Below, in pieces: positions 10,794 to 21,471 of a stretch of DNA of 34,485 nt. The stretch is taken from NCBI GenBank assembly GCA_902607805.1, contig CACLLR010000007.1:1-34485 (forward strand), written 5' to 3'. A program made the position numbers and the translations under genes. The notes under the pieces are model-generated. The model did not search any database, was not told the DNA's origin, and saw nothing but the letters and a program-made list of their open reading frames with translations. This stretch comes from an uncultured Pelagibacteraceae bacterium (GTDB lineage Bacteria > Pseudomonadota > Alphaproteobacteria > Pelagibacterales > Pelagibacteraceae). Positions within the stretch are counted from its first letter, which is position 1, and every line of letters begins with the position of its first letter.

Positions 10794-11879
10794 ATGTCAT
10801 TTAATACTTTTGGAAAGATATTTCGTTTTACTACTTGGGGTGAATCCCATGGCCCAGCTATTGGCTGTGTAGTTGACGGATGCCCTCCTAATATAAAAAT
10901 AAGCGAAAAAGATATTCAAAATGAACTAAATAAAAGAAAGCCTGGTCAATCCAAGTTTACTTCTCAAAGAAAAGAAGATGATAAAATAAATATTTTGTCA
11001 GGTATATTTGATGGAAAAACTACGGGTACACCAATATCTATGATCATTTACAATAAAGATATGAGATCTAGAGATTATGAAACGATAAAAAATAAATTTA
11101 GACCAGGTCATGCGGATTTAACATATTATAAAAAATATGGAATAAGAGATTATAGAGGAGGTGGAAGGCAATCTGCTAGAGAAACAGCTTCAAGAGTAGC
11201 TGCAGGAGCAATTGCAAAAAAAGTATTAGAAAATAAAATTGGAAAAAAATATGCAGTTACAGGTGCAGTTACTCAATTAGGAATACTTGGTTGTAATTTA
11301 AAAAATTGGGATGAAAAGTTTATTTCAAAAAATCCATTTTTCTGTCCAGATAAAACAATATTAAAATTGTGGGAAAAATATTTATTGAGCATTAGAAAAG
11401 CTGGGTCCTCATGCGGAGCTATTATTGAAATAAGAGCTTATGGAATCCCCGCAGGATTAGGAGCGCCAATATATTCGAAATTAGATATGGATTTAGCATC
11501 AGCGATGATGAGTATTAATGCTGTAAAGGGGGTAAATATTGGATCTGGAATGAACTCTGCGCAATTAACTGGTGAAGAAAATTCTGACGAAATATTTAAA
11601 ATGGGTAAAAAAACAAAATTTAAATCAAATAATGCTGGTGGTATTCTTGGAGGAATATCTTCTGGACAAAATATAATTGTTTCTTTTGCAGTAAAACCAA
11701 CTTCATCAATTCTTACATCAAGAAAAACTATTGATAAGTTTGGAAAAAATACTTCTATTTCAGTTAAAGGAAGACATGATCCTTGTGTAGGAATAAGAGC
11801 AGTTCCAATTGGTGAAGCAATGATGCATTGTGTAATTTTAGACCACTATTTAATGAATAGTGCTCAATGCAAATCTTAG
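10794..11879 (+). CDS. aroC: Chorismate synthase (start reassigned from 10752 to ATG at 10794)
   Basis: [32 protein letters not shown] is the canonical N-terminus; [37 protein letters not shown]. The 14-aa extension in the ORF track is not AroC-like and overlaps pdxH. Confidence 0.96.
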   Translation: MSFNTFGKIFRFTTWGESHGPAIGCVVDGCPPNIKISEKDIQNELNKRKPGQSKFTSQRKEDDKINILSGIFDGKTTGTPISMIIYNKDMRSRDYETIKNKFRPGHADLTYYKKYGIRDYRGGGRQSARETASRVAAGAIAKKVLENKIGKKYAVTGAVTQLGILGCNLKNWDEKFISKNPFFCPDKTILKLWEKYLLSIRKAGSSCGAIIEIRAYGIPAGLGAPIYSKLDMDLASAMMSINAVKGVNIGSGMNSAQLTGEENSDEIFKMGKKTKFKSNNAGGILGGISSGQNIIVSFAVKPTSSILTSRKTIDKFGKNTSISVKGRHDPCVGIRAVPIGEAMMHCVILDHYLMNSAQCKS

Positions 11880-13789
11880 TTACTTTTTTTAATAACCACC
11901 TTTGAATTTAAAATATCTAAAATTTTATTTTCTATGCTCGCAGCATCTAATCCTGCAAACTTATACATTAGATCTGGCTTATCTTGATCTATAAATTTAT
12001 CTGGTAAAAAAATAGATCTAAACTTTAAATTATTTTCTAACAACTTTTTATCAGCTAAAAATTGCGCAACATGCGAACCAAAACCTCCAATTGAACCTTC
12101 TTCAATAGTAATAATTGCTTCGTGGTCAGTTGCTATTTGCCAAAATAATTTCTCATCCAAAGGTTTCACAAATCTAGCATCAATAACTGTCAAATTTATT
12201 CCTTTTTTTTGTAAATTTTCATACGCTATAAGACATTCTTTTAATTTTGCTCCAAAATTTATAATTGCAACTTTTTTTCCTTCTTTAATTATCCTGCCTT
12301 TTCCTAATTGAATTTTTTCATTTATAGATGGTAAATTAATTCCAATTCCATTTCCTCTTGGGTATCTAAAAGCGGAAGGTCTATCATTTATATCAACAGA
12401 AGTATTAATCATTCTAACTAATTCAGCCTCATCACTAGCAGCCATAACCACAAAATTTGGTAATGTAGCCAAATACGTAATATCAAATGATCCTGCGTGT
12501 GTTGGGCCGTCCGCACCGACCAATCCAGCTCTATCTATTGCAAATCTTACAGGTAAACTTTGAATAGCAACATCATGAACAACTTGATCATATGCTCTTT
12601 GTAAGAAAGTGGAATAAATTGCTGCGAATGGTTTGTAGCCTTCTGTTGCTAATCCAGCTGAAAATGTAACTGCATGCTGTTCAGCTATACCAACATCGAA
12701 CATTCTTGAAGGAAACTTTTCCCCAAATAAATCCATTCCTGTTCCTGATGGCATTGCTGCGGTAATTCCAATAATTTTACTGTCCTTTTCGGCATGTTTG
12801 ATTAAAGTATTTGCAAATACTTTTGTGTAAGCAGGTATATTTGATTTAGTTTTTTCTTGAATGCCAGTTTGAACATTAAATTTACTAACACCATGAAACT
12901 TGTCCTTTGAATTTTCAGCAAATTTATATCCTTTTCCTTTTTGAGTTTTTAAATGAATCATAATTGGGCCTTGATAATTAATTTCTTTCGCATTATTCAA
13001 TACAGATAGTAATGCTTCAATATCATGACCATCAATTGGACCCATGTAATAAAAACCCATCGAATTAAATAAAGTTCCACCAGTTACTGCTGATCTTAAA
13101 AAGTCTTCAGCTTTTCCTGCTTTTTTACTAAATCTTTTTGAAAAAGCAGAAATGATTAATTTAATAGACTCCCTTAAACTAAAATAAATTTTTCCTGATA
13201 GAATTTTAGCTAAATAAGATCTAAGAGCTCCTACAGGTTTTGCTATTGACATATCATTATCATTCAATATGACAATCATTTTTGTTTTACTTGCACCAGC
13301 ATTATTCATTGCCTCATATGCCATTCCAGCGCTTAATGCACCGTCTCCTATTACTGCAATTACATTGTCTGATTTATTAGAAAGTTTATTTGCTATTGCA
13401 ATTCCTAGAGCCGAGGAGATTGAAGTTGAACTATGTGCTGCACCAAAAGGATCATATTCACTTTCAGATCTTTTAGTAAAACCTGAAAGACCACCACCCT
13501 TTCTTAAACTTCTTATTCTATCTTTTCTTCCGGTTAATATTTTATGTGGATATGTTTGGTGTCCCACATCCCAAATTAATTTATCATTTGGAGTATTAAA
13601 TATATAATGCAGAGCTACAGTTAATTCCACAACACCAAGACCTGCACCTAAATGACCACCTGTTTCAGATACAACATCAATTAATTCCTCTCTTAGTTCA
13701 TCAGATAAAATTTTTAATTCATTGTGAGATAAATTTTTAATATCTTTAGGAAAATTAATTTTATCTAATAATTTATAATTTTTTTTCAA
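11876..13789 (-). CDS. dxs: 1-deoxy-D-xylulose-5-phosphate synthase
   Basis: 637 aa; [80 protein letters not shown]. Confidence 0.97.
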   Translation of the reverse strand: MKKNYKLLDKINFPKDIKNLSHNELKILSDELREELIDVVSETGGHLGAGLGVVELTVALHYIFNTPNDKLIWDVGHQTYPHKILTGRKDRIRSLRKGGGLSGFTKRSESEYDPFGAAHSSTSISSALGIAIANKLSNKSDNVIAVIGDGALSAGMAYEAMNNAGASKTKMIVILNDNDMSIAKPVGALRSYLAKILSGKIYFSLRESIKLIISAFSKRFSKKAGKAEDFLRSAVTGGTLFNSMGFYYMGPIDGHDIEALLSVLNNAKEINYQGPIMIHLKTQKGKGYKFAENSKDKFHGVSKFNVQTGIQEKTKSNIPAYTKVFANTLIKHAEKDSKIIGITAAMPSGTGMDLFGEKFPSRMFDVGIAEQHAVTFSAGLATEGYKPFAAIYSTFLQRAYDQVVHDVAIQSLPVRFAIDRAGLVGADGPTHAGSFDITYLATLPNFVVMAASDEAELVRMINTSVDINDRPSAFRYPRGNGIGINLPSINEKIQLGKGRIIKEGKKVAIINFGAKLKECLIAYENLQKKGINLTVIDARFVKPLDEKLFWQIATDHEAIITIEEGSIGGFGSHVAQFLADKKLLENNLKFRSIFLPDKFIDQDKPDLMYKFAGLDAASIENKILDILNSKVVIKKSN

Positions 13790-14655
13790 TTTTTTCTTTC
13801 CAATATATATTTTATTGTATTTTTTAAATCATTTGATCTATTTCCAAATATATTTAATTTGTAAAATATATTTAATCTTAATTTTTCTGCATATTTAATA
13901 GTATTTTTGTATCCCAGTAAACCAATTAAAGTGGCTTTACCCTTTTTTAAATCTTTTTTTGTTTTTTTTCCGACATTTTTTGTAGATCCAGAAAAATCAA
14001 TTAAATCATCTGCTATTTGAAATAATAATCCAATTTCTGAGCCTAATAAATTAAATTTTTTTAAGTATTTTTTTTTTTTACTAATAATAATGGGTGCCAT
14101 ACAACAAAAACTAAAAAGTTTACCAGTTTTTTTTATTTGCATTTGAATTATTTTATTTAATGGAATTTTTTTGTGTTCAAAATTTAAATCAAGATATTGA
14201 CCGCCTGCTATCCCTGAATGTCCAGAACATTCAGATATCAAATTAATTAATTTTATTTTTAAATTATTTTCTATTTTTAAGCTTTTGTGACTCAATATTT
14301 CAAATGCAAGAGTAAGAAGAGAGTTTCCTGCAAGTATCGCAGTTGACTCGCCAAATTTTTTATGAGTTGATAATTTTCCTCTTCTCATTGTGTCATTGTC
14401 CATGCAAGGCAGATCATCGTGAATTAATGAGTATGCATGAATACATTCTACTGCTGCACCTATTTTGATAAGGTTATTGTAATTTAAATTAAAAATTTTT
14501 CCTACATCTATAATTAATTTTGATCTAATTTTTTTTCCTCCTGGTAACAATCCATACTTTATTGGATTTAATAAATCTGTTTTTCTTTGCTTTGACAAAA
14601 AATTTAATAAAAATAAATTTGTATCTTTTGCTATTTTATTTAATTTTTTTTTCAT
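13786..14655 (-). CDS. ispA: Farnesyl/geranyl diphosphate synthase
   Basis: 289 aa; [60 protein letters not shown]; adjacent to dxs and xseB. Confidence 0.93.
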   Translation of the reverse strand: MKKKLNKIAKDTNLFLLNFLSKQRKTDLLNPIKYGLLPGGKKIRSKLIIDVGKIFNLNYNNLIKIGAAVECIHAYSLIHDDLPCMDNDTMRRGKLSTHKKFGESTAILAGNSLLTLAFEILSHKSLKIENNLKIKLINLISECSGHSGIAGGQYLDLNFEHKKIPLNKIIQMQIKKTGKLFSFCCMAPIIISKKKKYLKKFNLLGSEIGLLFQIADDLIDFSGSTKNVGKKTKKDLKKGKATLIGLLGYKNTIKYAEKLRLNIFYKLNIFGNRSNDLKNTIKYILERKN

Positions 14656-14657
14656 TT

Positions 14658-14891
14658 TTATTTTTTTAAAATTTTATTTATTTTCTCTTTTGTATTTTGA
14701 GCTATTTCTTTTGAAGAATATTTAAATTTTTTATCAATAAAATTTTTTAATTTAATTAATTTTTGATAATCATTAACTGAGTTTTCAAGATCTTTTGATT
14801 TCTCCAGATTTATAATTATATTATTTGCCATGTCTGTTAGTTCGTCTATAGATTTGTCCTTAATATCATCTAGTAAATTTTTATCTTTCAT
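14658..14891 (-). CDS. xseB: Exonuclease VII small subunit (start probably at internal Met, MKDKNLLDD)
   Basis: Small acidic/helical protein; SIDELTDMANNIIINLEKSKDLENSVNDYQKLIKLKNFIDKKF matches the XseB pattern; xseB-ispA-dxs is a common proteobacterial order. The 14930 start would overlap the divergent sua5 gene. Confidence 0.75.
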   Translation of the reverse strand: MKDKNLLDDIKDKSIDELTDMANNIIINLEKSKDLENSVNDYQKLIKLKNFIDKKFKYSSKEIAQNTKEKINKILKK

Positions 14892-14911
14892 ATAATAGTT
14901 GGTATTATTAC

Positions 14912-15844
14912 ATGAAAAAGAATCTTTCAAATATTAAAAAAAGTAAATACTATTTAGACAAAAATGAATGTGTAGCTATTCCAACAGAAACTGTATACGG
15001 TTTAGCGGCAAATGCTTATTCGAATAAAGCCACTTCTAAAATATTTAAATTAAAAAAAAGACCTAAAAATAACCCTCTAATTGTCCATTATCCAAACTTA
15101 AAAATTTTAAAGAAAGACTGTGTATTAAATAAAAACTTTTTTAAACTATATAAAAAATTTTGTCCTGGACCAATAACGTTTGTTTTAAAAATAAAAAAAA
15201 ATAGTAAAATTTCAAAAAATGTAACTAATAAAAAAAATACTCTTGCTGTAAGATTTCCCAATCATAAAATTACAATACAACTTTTAAAAAAAATTAATTA
15301 TCCTTTAGCGGCACCAAGTGCAAATATATCTACCAAAATAAGCTCAGTAAGCCCAGAAGATGTAAAAGATGAATTTGGAAAAAAATTAAAATTTATATTA
15401 AATGGAGGAAGATCTAAAATTGGAATAGAATCGACAATTATTAATTTAACATCAAAACCAGAAATATTAAGACTTGGAGGCATGCAGATTAAAGAATTAA
15501 ATAAAGTCCTAGGCTTAAATTTAAAATACAATAAAAATTTAAAAAAAACGTCATATCCAGGCCAAGCAAAACTTCATTACTCTCCAGATATTCCAATAAG
15601 ATTAAATGTAAAAAATTCAAAAAGAGGTGAGGCATTTATATTAATTAAAAAAAGAAAAAAAATTGATAAAAATTTTTTTTATATAACTAAAAATAAAAAT
15701 TTAAAAGAAGCAGGAAGAAATTTATACAAAACTTTGAGAAAGATAAAAAAAAAAAAATATAGTTCTATTGCTGTTGAAAAAATTCCTAATAAAAGTTTAG
15801 GTCTAGCAATAAATGATAGATTAAAAAGAGCTTCAAATAAATGA
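14912..15844 (+). CDS. L-threonylcarbamoyladenylate synthase (Sua5/YwlC)
   Basis: 310 aa; CVAIPTETVYGLAANAYSNKATSKIFKLKKRPKNNPLIVHY, CPGPITFVLK, LAVRFPNH, PLAAPSANIS, GIESTIINL. Confidence 0.93.
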   Translation: MKKNLSNIKKSKYYLDKNECVAIPTETVYGLAANAYSNKATSKIFKLKKRPKNNPLIVHYPNLKILKKDCVLNKNFFKLYKKFCPGPITFVLKIKKNSKISKNVTNKKNTLAVRFPNHKITIQLLKKINYPLAAPSANISTKISSVSPEDVKDEFGKKLKFILNGGRSKIGIESTIINLTSKPEILRLGGMQIKELNKVLGLNLKYNKNLKKTSYPGQAKLHYSPDIPIRLNVKNSKRGEAFILIKKRKKIDKNFFYITKNKNLKEAGRNLYKTLRKIKKKKYSSIAVEKIPNKSLGLAINDRLKRASNK

Positions 15845-16563
15845 CAATTGAAATAAAAAATATAAACAAAAAGTATAATAATGTTTCTGCAGTTAAAAAT
15901 ATTAATTTTCAAATTAATAAAGGTTCAATAGTAGGTCTTTTAGGGCCAAATGGGTGTGGTAAAACCACAACTATAGGCATGATGCTAGGATTAATCAAAC
16001 CTACTTCTGGTAATGTTTTTATAAATGGAAAAAATATTGAAAATGAAAATATTAGAACAAATATTTTAGAAAAAGTAAATTTTATTTCTCCTTATGTTGA
16101 ACTGCCAAAAAAGCTTACCGTGGAAGAAAATCTTATAGTTTATGGTAAATTATATGGAGTTAAAAATTTAAGAGAAAAAATTTTAGATTTAATGAAAGAA
16201 TTAAATTTACTTGAATTTAAAAAAAGAAAAACTGGTGAACTTTCTTCTGGACAAAAAAATAGAGTTTCTCTTGCTAAAGCTTTAATAAATGAACCTGAAA
16301 TTTTACTTTTAGATGAACCTACTGCCAGTCTAGATCCTGATGTGGGTGACTATATTAGAACCTATATAGAAAATTTTGCATCAAAAAAAGGTACAACTAT
16401 TTTATTAGCATCACACAATATGAATGAAGTCGAAAGACTTTGTAATGAAGTGTTGATGATGAAAAATGGAGAAATAATTGATAAAGGAACTTGTGAGAGT
16501 TTAATAAGCAAGCATGGAAGAGAAAATTTAGAGGAAACTTTTTTAAAAATAGTGAGAGAATAA
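15841..16563 (+). CDS. ABC transporter ATP-binding protein (ABC-2 exporter type)
   Basis: 240 aa; Walker A GLLGPNGCGKTTT, signature LSSGQKNRVSLAKAL, Walker B ILLLDEPTASLDPD; ATGA overlap with the upstream gene. Confidence 0.95.
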   Translation: MTIEIKNINKKYNNVSAVKNINFQINKGSIVGLLGPNGCGKTTTIGMMLGLIKPTSGNVFINGKNIENENIRTNILEKVNFISPYVELPKKLTVEENLIVYGKLYGVKNLREKILDLMKELNLLEFKKRKTGELSSGQKNRVSLAKALINEPEILLLDEPTASLDPDVGDYIRTYIENFASKKGTTILLASHNMNEVERLCNEVLMMKNGEIIDKGTCESLISKHGRENLEETFLKIVRE

Positions 16564-16564
16564 T

Positions 16565-17356
16565 ATGAAAATACATAGAATTTATGCTTTGTCTATACGT
16601 CATCTTTATTTAATTAAAGGATCTTTTCCAAGAATTTTAGACTTAATATATTGGCCAACTATTCAGATTATTTTATGGGGTTTCATATCAAACTTTTTCA
16701 CTATGCATAGCGATTATTATAATAATACTGTTGGTGTCATTTTAAGTTGTGCAATTCTTTATGACTTTTTGTTTCGTTCAAGCATAAGTTTTAATATGTT
16801 ATTTTTAGAAGAAATTTGGAGTAGAAATTTTACTAATCTTTTTGTTGCACCTATAAAATTAAGTGAAATTATAACTGCATTGACTTCAACTGCTTTGCTT
16901 AGGACATTAATTGGAATAATTCCTGCAATAATACTAATGTCACCACTTTTTGGGGTATCTTTGCTAAAAATGGGTCCAGCATTGTTTTTACTTTTTTTAA
17001 GTCTATATCTTTTCGGTACGACTTTAGGTTTGTTGGTTACTTCAGGACTGTTGAGATATGGTCCTGCTTTTGAAAATACAGCTTGGTCATCACTTTTTCT
17101 TTTAGCTCCATTGGGTTGTGTATATTATCCGCTATCAATATTGCCTGAGTGGCTTCAAATATTAGCAAAAGGATTGCCATTAGTTTATATATTTGAAGAG
17201 GCAAGATCGATTTTAGTAAATAATATAGTAAACTATAAAAATATAATTACCGCATTAACATTAAATTTATTTTATTTTTTTAGCGCAATAGTTATTTTTT
17301 ATTTAGCTTTTCATCAAGCGAGAAAAAGAGGTACTTTAGTAAATATGGGTGAATAA
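16565..17356 (+). CDS. ABC-2 type transporter permease
   Basis: 263 aa hydrophobic multi-TM protein directly after the ATPase; EEIWSRNFTNLFVAPIKLSE and LAPLGCVYYPLSILPEWLQ typical of ABC-2 permeases. Confidence 0.88.
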   Translation: MKIHRIYALSIRHLYLIKGSFPRILDLIYWPTIQIILWGFISNFFTMHSDYYNNTVGVILSCAILYDFLFRSSISFNMLFLEEIWSRNFTNLFVAPIKLSEIITALTSTALLRTLIGIIPAIILMSPLFGVSLLKMGPALFLLFLSLYLFGTTLGLLVTSGLLRYGPAFENTAWSSLFLLAPLGCVYYPLSILPEWLQILAKGLPLVYIFEEARSILVNNIVNYKNIITALTLNLFYFFSAIVIFYLAFHQARKRGTLVNMGE

Positions 17357-17358
17357 AT

Positions 17359-17435
17359 TGGTGCGCCCGCAAGGAGTCGAACCCTGAACCTCCAGAGCCG
17401 AAATCTGGCGCTCTATCCAGTTGAGCTACGAGCGC
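17359..17435 (-). tRNA. tRNA-Arg (anticodon TCG), CCA encoded
   Basis: Minus-strand cloverleaf: acceptor GCGCTCG/CGGGCGC, D arm GCTCAACTGGATAGAGC, anticodon arm CCAGA-TTTCGGC-TCTGG, T arm CAGGG-TTCGACT-CCTTG, then A-CCA. Confidence 0.95.
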
Positions 17436-17458
17436 ATATAGTATTAATATTACAAATT

Positions 17459-18439
17459 ATGAAAAATAGCATTAAATTAATTGTCAAGGATAACCTGAAA
17501 GGACATAGAGTTGATCAATTTATTAAAAAAAACACTGAAAAAATTAGCAGAAATAGAATTAAAAATTTAATTATTAAAAATAAATTAAAAATAAATGAAA
17601 TAACAATAAAAGATCCATCAAAAAAAATTCATCTTGGAGATAAAATTTATCTTGAAATTCCTAAGCCTGAAAAAATATCACTTAAACCTTATGATTATAA
17701 ATTAAATATTTTATACGGTGATAAAGATTTAATTATTATAAATAAAGAAGCGGGAATATCTATGCATCCTGGAGCAGGAGATTATGAAAAAACTTTAGTA
17801 AATGCATTAATTAATTATGACAAAAAAAATTTATCAAATATTGGTGATGAATTAAGACCAGGTATTGTTCATAGAATTGATAAGGATACATCAGGATTAA
17901 TTATTATAGCAAAAAATAATATTTCTCATGATAATTTATCAAGACAATTTAAATTACATTCTGTCAATAGAATTTATCAAACACTGATTTGGGGAAAGTT
18001 AAGACCTCAAAAAGGTAAAATTGAAACTCTTATAACTAGAAGTTCAAAAAATAGACAACTTATGGAAGTAGGTATTAAAAAAGGAAAAAAAGCAATAACA
18101 AATTACAAAACACTTGAAGTATTTGAAAATAATAAAACTCCAACATTTAGTTTGGTCGAATGTAAACTTGAAACAGGTAGGACTCACCAAATAAGGGTTC
18201 ATATGAGTTATAAAGGAAATAATATTTTAGGAGACAAAAAGTATAAAAAAAAATTTAAAAAAATTAAAAATATTGATCCTGATCTAAAAAAAACTTTAAC
18301 AAATCTAAATAGACAATTTCTTCACGCAAAAGTTATTGGTTTTAATCACCCTATAACAGGTAAAAAAATGGAATTTAATTCAAATTTACCTAAAGATTTA
18401 GAAATTGTATTAAAAAAGCTAAGAAATACCTACAAATAA
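17459..18439 (+). CDS. rluD: RluA/RluD-family 23S rRNA pseudouridine synthase
   Basis: 326 aa; S4-like N-terminus, INKEAGISMHPGAG, RPGIVHRIDKDTSGLIIIAKN, LETGRTHQIRVHMSYKGNNILGDKKY. Confidence 0.9.
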   Translation: MKNSIKLIVKDNLKGHRVDQFIKKNTEKISRNRIKNLIIKNKLKINEITIKDPSKKIHLGDKIYLEIPKPEKISLKPYDYKLNILYGDKDLIIINKEAGISMHPGAGDYEKTLVNALINYDKKNLSNIGDELRPGIVHRIDKDTSGLIIIAKNNISHDNLSRQFKLHSVNRIYQTLIWGKLRPQKGKIETLITRSSKNRQLMEVGIKKGKKAITNYKTLEVFENNKTPTFSLVECKLETGRTHQIRVHMSYKGNNILGDKKYKKKFKKIKNIDPDLKKTLTNLNRQFLHAKVIGFNHPITGKKMEFNSNLPKDLEIVLKKLRNTYK

Positions 18440-18482
18440 ATAAGTTGTAATATTTAAAATCTTTATTAAATAAATATCCTCT

Positions 18483-19373
18483 ATGAGCAGTAGAACTTAC
18501 AATTTGCCTATTTTATCTAATGAGGGTGGACTTTCCGCATACCTTACTCAAATAAAAAAATTCCCGATGCTAGCTGCTGAAGAAGAATACATGTTAGCAA
18601 AAAATTGGAAATCAACTGGAAATATTAAGTCTGCTGAAAAACTTGTTACAAGTCATCTTAGATTAGTTGCAAAAATTGCAATGGGATATAGAGGTTATGG
18701 CCTTCCATTAAATGAAATAATCTCAGAAGGAAATATAGGACTAATGCAAGCTGTAAAAAAATTTGAACCAGAAAAAGGATTTAGATTGGCTACTTATGCT
18801 ATGTGGTGGATCAAAGCATCTATACAAGAATATATCTTAAGATCTTGGAGTTTAGTTAAAATTGGAACAACAACCGCTCAAAAAAAATTATTTTTTAATC
18901 TTAAAAAGTTAAAAAATCAAATTGCTCCTAGCAGCGAAGGAGATATGAAACAAGAACATGTAAAAAATATTGCAAATAAACTAAATGTATCAGAAGAAGA
19001 GGTTGTTTCTATGAACAGAAGATTATCAGGTAAAGAACAATCTTTAAACGCTCCAATTGGAGAAGATGGCGACGAATGGCAAGATTGGATAATTGATAAA
19101 AATATGGATCAAGAATTAAAAGTTGCTCAACAAGAAGAAATGGAACAAAGGAAAGATTTATTACAAAATTCTATTAAAATATTAAACGAAAGAGAAAAAA
19201 ATATACTTTATTCAAGAAGACTGTCAGATGAACCAAAAACTTTAGAAGAATTAAGTAAAAAATTTAAAATTAGTAGAGAAAGAGTTAGACAAGTAGAGAA
19301 TAAAGCTTTTGAAAAATTACAAAAACATATGCTTAATGCTGCGAAATCTAAAAATTTACTTCCTGCAAATTAA
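18483..19373 (+). CDS. rpoH: RNA polymerase heat-shock sigma factor sigma-32
   Basis: 296 aa; [87 protein letters not shown] (RpoH box region), region 4 HTH. Confidence 0.95.
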   Translation: MSSRTYNLPILSNEGGLSAYLTQIKKFPMLAAEEEYMLAKNWKSTGNIKSAEKLVTSHLRLVAKIAMGYRGYGLPLNEIISEGNIGLMQAVKKFEPEKGFRLATYAMWWIKASIQEYILRSWSLVKIGTTTAQKKLFFNLKKLKNQIAPSSEGDMKQEHVKNIANKLNVSEEEVVSMNRRLSGKEQSLNAPIGEDGDEWQDWIIDKNMDQELKVAQQEEMEQRKDLLQNSIKILNEREKNILYSRRLSDEPKTLEELSKKFKISRERVRQVENKAFEKLQKHMLNAAKSKNLLPAN

Positions 19374-20662
19374 ATTTTAAATGGGTCTTCTATAAGTATA
19401 GTGTCATTTCTTTCGGGGCTCGTAGAAATACTTGAAATTTTTGTTCCAATAAACTCCTCTAAATAATTTATGTAATTTTTTGCATTTTTGGGTAAATTTT
19501 CAAATTTATTTATACCTTGGGTTGAGCAATTCCACCCCTCAAAAGATTTATAAATAGGTTTTACTTTTTTTTGTTTTTCTGGTGATGCTGGAAAATAATC
19601 TAAATTATTTCCGTCAATTTCATATGCTATACAAATTTTAATTTCTTTCAATTCATCAAGAACATCGAGTTTTGTTAATGCAATTCCATTAATACCTGAA
19701 ATTTTTATACTTTGTTTTACCAATACAGCATCAAACCATCCACATCTTCTTTTTCTACTTGTTACAGTGCCAAATTCATTTCCTTTTTCTCCAATATGTT
19801 CGCCAATAGAGTCTTTTAATTCTGTGGGAAAAGGTCCTGCGCCAACTCTTGTTGTGTAAGCTTTAGTGATTCCTAATATATAATTAATAGTACTTAGCCC
19901 ACAACCTGTACCAGTCGCTGCAGAAGATGCAACTGTATTAGAAGAGGTTACAAAAGGATAAGTGCCATGATCAACATCTAATAAAATTCCTTGAGCACCC
20001 TCAAATAATATTTTTTTTTTTTCTAAATTTAATTCATCAATTTTTTTCCAAACTGGCTGTGAATATTTTAATATTTTAGGTGCGATTTTTAACAATTCTT
20101 CTTTTAAATGATCTTTAGAATAAATTTTTTTACCTAAACCAATTCTTATTGCATTGTGATGTTTTAAGGCATTTTCTAATCGATTATCGAGATTTTTTTC
20201 TGAAATTAAATCCATAACTCTAATTGATCTTCTGCCAACTTTGTCTTCATAAGTTGGTCCAATACCTCTTCTTGTTGTTCCAATTTTTTCTTTTCCTGCT
20301 GAATCTTCTCTAATTTCATCTAATTCTTTATGAAAAGGTAAAATTAAAGTTGCAGCTTCTGATAAAATTAAATTTTTCTCATTAATAGTTATTCCCTTTG
20401 ATCTAATCTCTTCTATTTCCTCTAACAATGCCCAAGGGTCAACAACAACACCATTTCCAATTATAGAAATTTTATCTTGCCTAACAATACCCGAAGGTAA
20501 TAGTCTTAATTTATAAGTAATGCCATCAATTACAAGAGTATGACCAGCATTATTTCCTCCTTGAAATCTTACAACTACATCTGCTTGATTTGATAACCAA
20601 TCAACGATTTTTCCTTTGCCTTCATCTCCCCACTGCGATCCAACTACTACTACGTTTTTCAT
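19370..20662 (-). CDS. purA: Adenylosuccinate synthetase
   Basis: 430 aa; [71 protein letters not shown]. Confidence 0.97.
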   Translation of the reverse strand: MKNVVVVGSQWGDEGKGKIVDWLSNQADVVVRFQGGNNAGHTLVIDGITYKLRLLPSGIVRQDKISIIGNGVVVDPWALLEEIEEIRSKGITINEKNLILSEAATLILPFHKELDEIREDSAGKEKIGTTRRGIGPTYEDKVGRRSIRVMDLISEKNLDNRLENALKHHNAIRIGLGKKIYSKDHLKEELLKIAPKILKYSQPVWKKIDELNLEKKKILFEGAQGILLDVDHGTYPFVTSSNTVASSAATGTGCGLSTINYILGITKAYTTRVGAGPFPTELKDSIGEHIGEKGNEFGTVTSRKRRCGWFDAVLVKQSIKISGINGIALTKLDVLDELKEIKICIAYEIDGNNLDYFPASPEKQKKVKPIYKSFEGWNCSTQGINKFENLPKNAKNYINYLEEFIGTKISSISTSPERNDTILIEDPFKI

Positions 20663-21471
20663 TTAAATTTTTTATTTATTATTATTGTATTCAAATGGTT
20701 TATAGGTCCATGACCTTTACCATATTTAGGTCTTGTCCTAATTGCATGGTTAACATACTTAATTGCCATCTCACAAGATTTCTTTAATGTTTTTCCACAT
20801 GAATAATAAGTTGCAATTGCGCTAGATAATGTGCAGCCTGTACCATGAGTATGTTGGGTTAAAATTTTTTTATTACTAAAAATTTTAACTTCATTTTTTG
20901 AAATAAATATATCTTTTATTATTCTGCTAGAAAGATGCCCTCCTTTAATTAATACATTTTTTGCACCAAGTTTAATAAGAATTTTTCCTGATAAAATCAT
21001 ATCTTTAACAGAATTAATTTTAGTATTAGATAGTATCTCTGCCTCAGGAATATTTGGGGTAATAAGTACAGTTTTTTTCATTAACTTATTTTTTAATATA
21101 TTTATTGTCGGATTATTTATAAGCTTTGTCCCACTTTTTGCTATCATAACAGGATCTAAGATTATTTTTTTTATGTTCAACTTATCTAAAGATTTTATTA
21201 CTGCATTTATAACTTTTTCTGAATGAAGCATTCCTATTTTAATCGAATCTGGTTTTATGTCTTTTGATGTAAACTCTATTTGTCTCGATATTTCTTTAGG
21301 ATCTATTGAAGAAATAGAAATAACTCCCGTTGTGTTTTGAGAAGTTATGGCGGTTATTGCAGTCATTGCATATGATCCTAGAGAAGTAATTGTTTTTATG
21401 TCAGCTTGTATGCCTGCGCCTCCGGAGGAGTCGGACCCTGCTATAATTAGGATTTTAGATTTAGGTTTCAA
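20659..21471 (-). CDS. thiD: Hydroxymethylpyrimidine/phosphomethylpyrimidine kinase
   Basis: 270 aa; [78 protein letters not shown]. Confidence 0.94.
   Translation of the reverse strand: MKPKSKILIIAGSDSSGGAGIQADIKTITSLGSYAMTAITAITSQNTTGVISISSIDPKEISRQIEFTSKDIKPDSIKIGMLHSEKVINAVIKSLDKLNIKKIILDPVMIAKSGTKLINNPTINILKNKLMKKTVLITPNIPEAEILSNTKINSVKDMILSGKILIKLGAKNVLIKGGHLSSRIIKDIFISKNEVKIFSNKKILTQHTHGTGCTLSSAIATYYSCGKTLKKSCEMAIKYVNHAIRTRPKYGKGHGPINHLNTIIINKKFK

Noticed and set aside
13269-13607. Plus-strand 112-aa ORF inside dxs
   Set aside because: Antisense to the conserved TPP-binding region of Dxs; shadow ORF.
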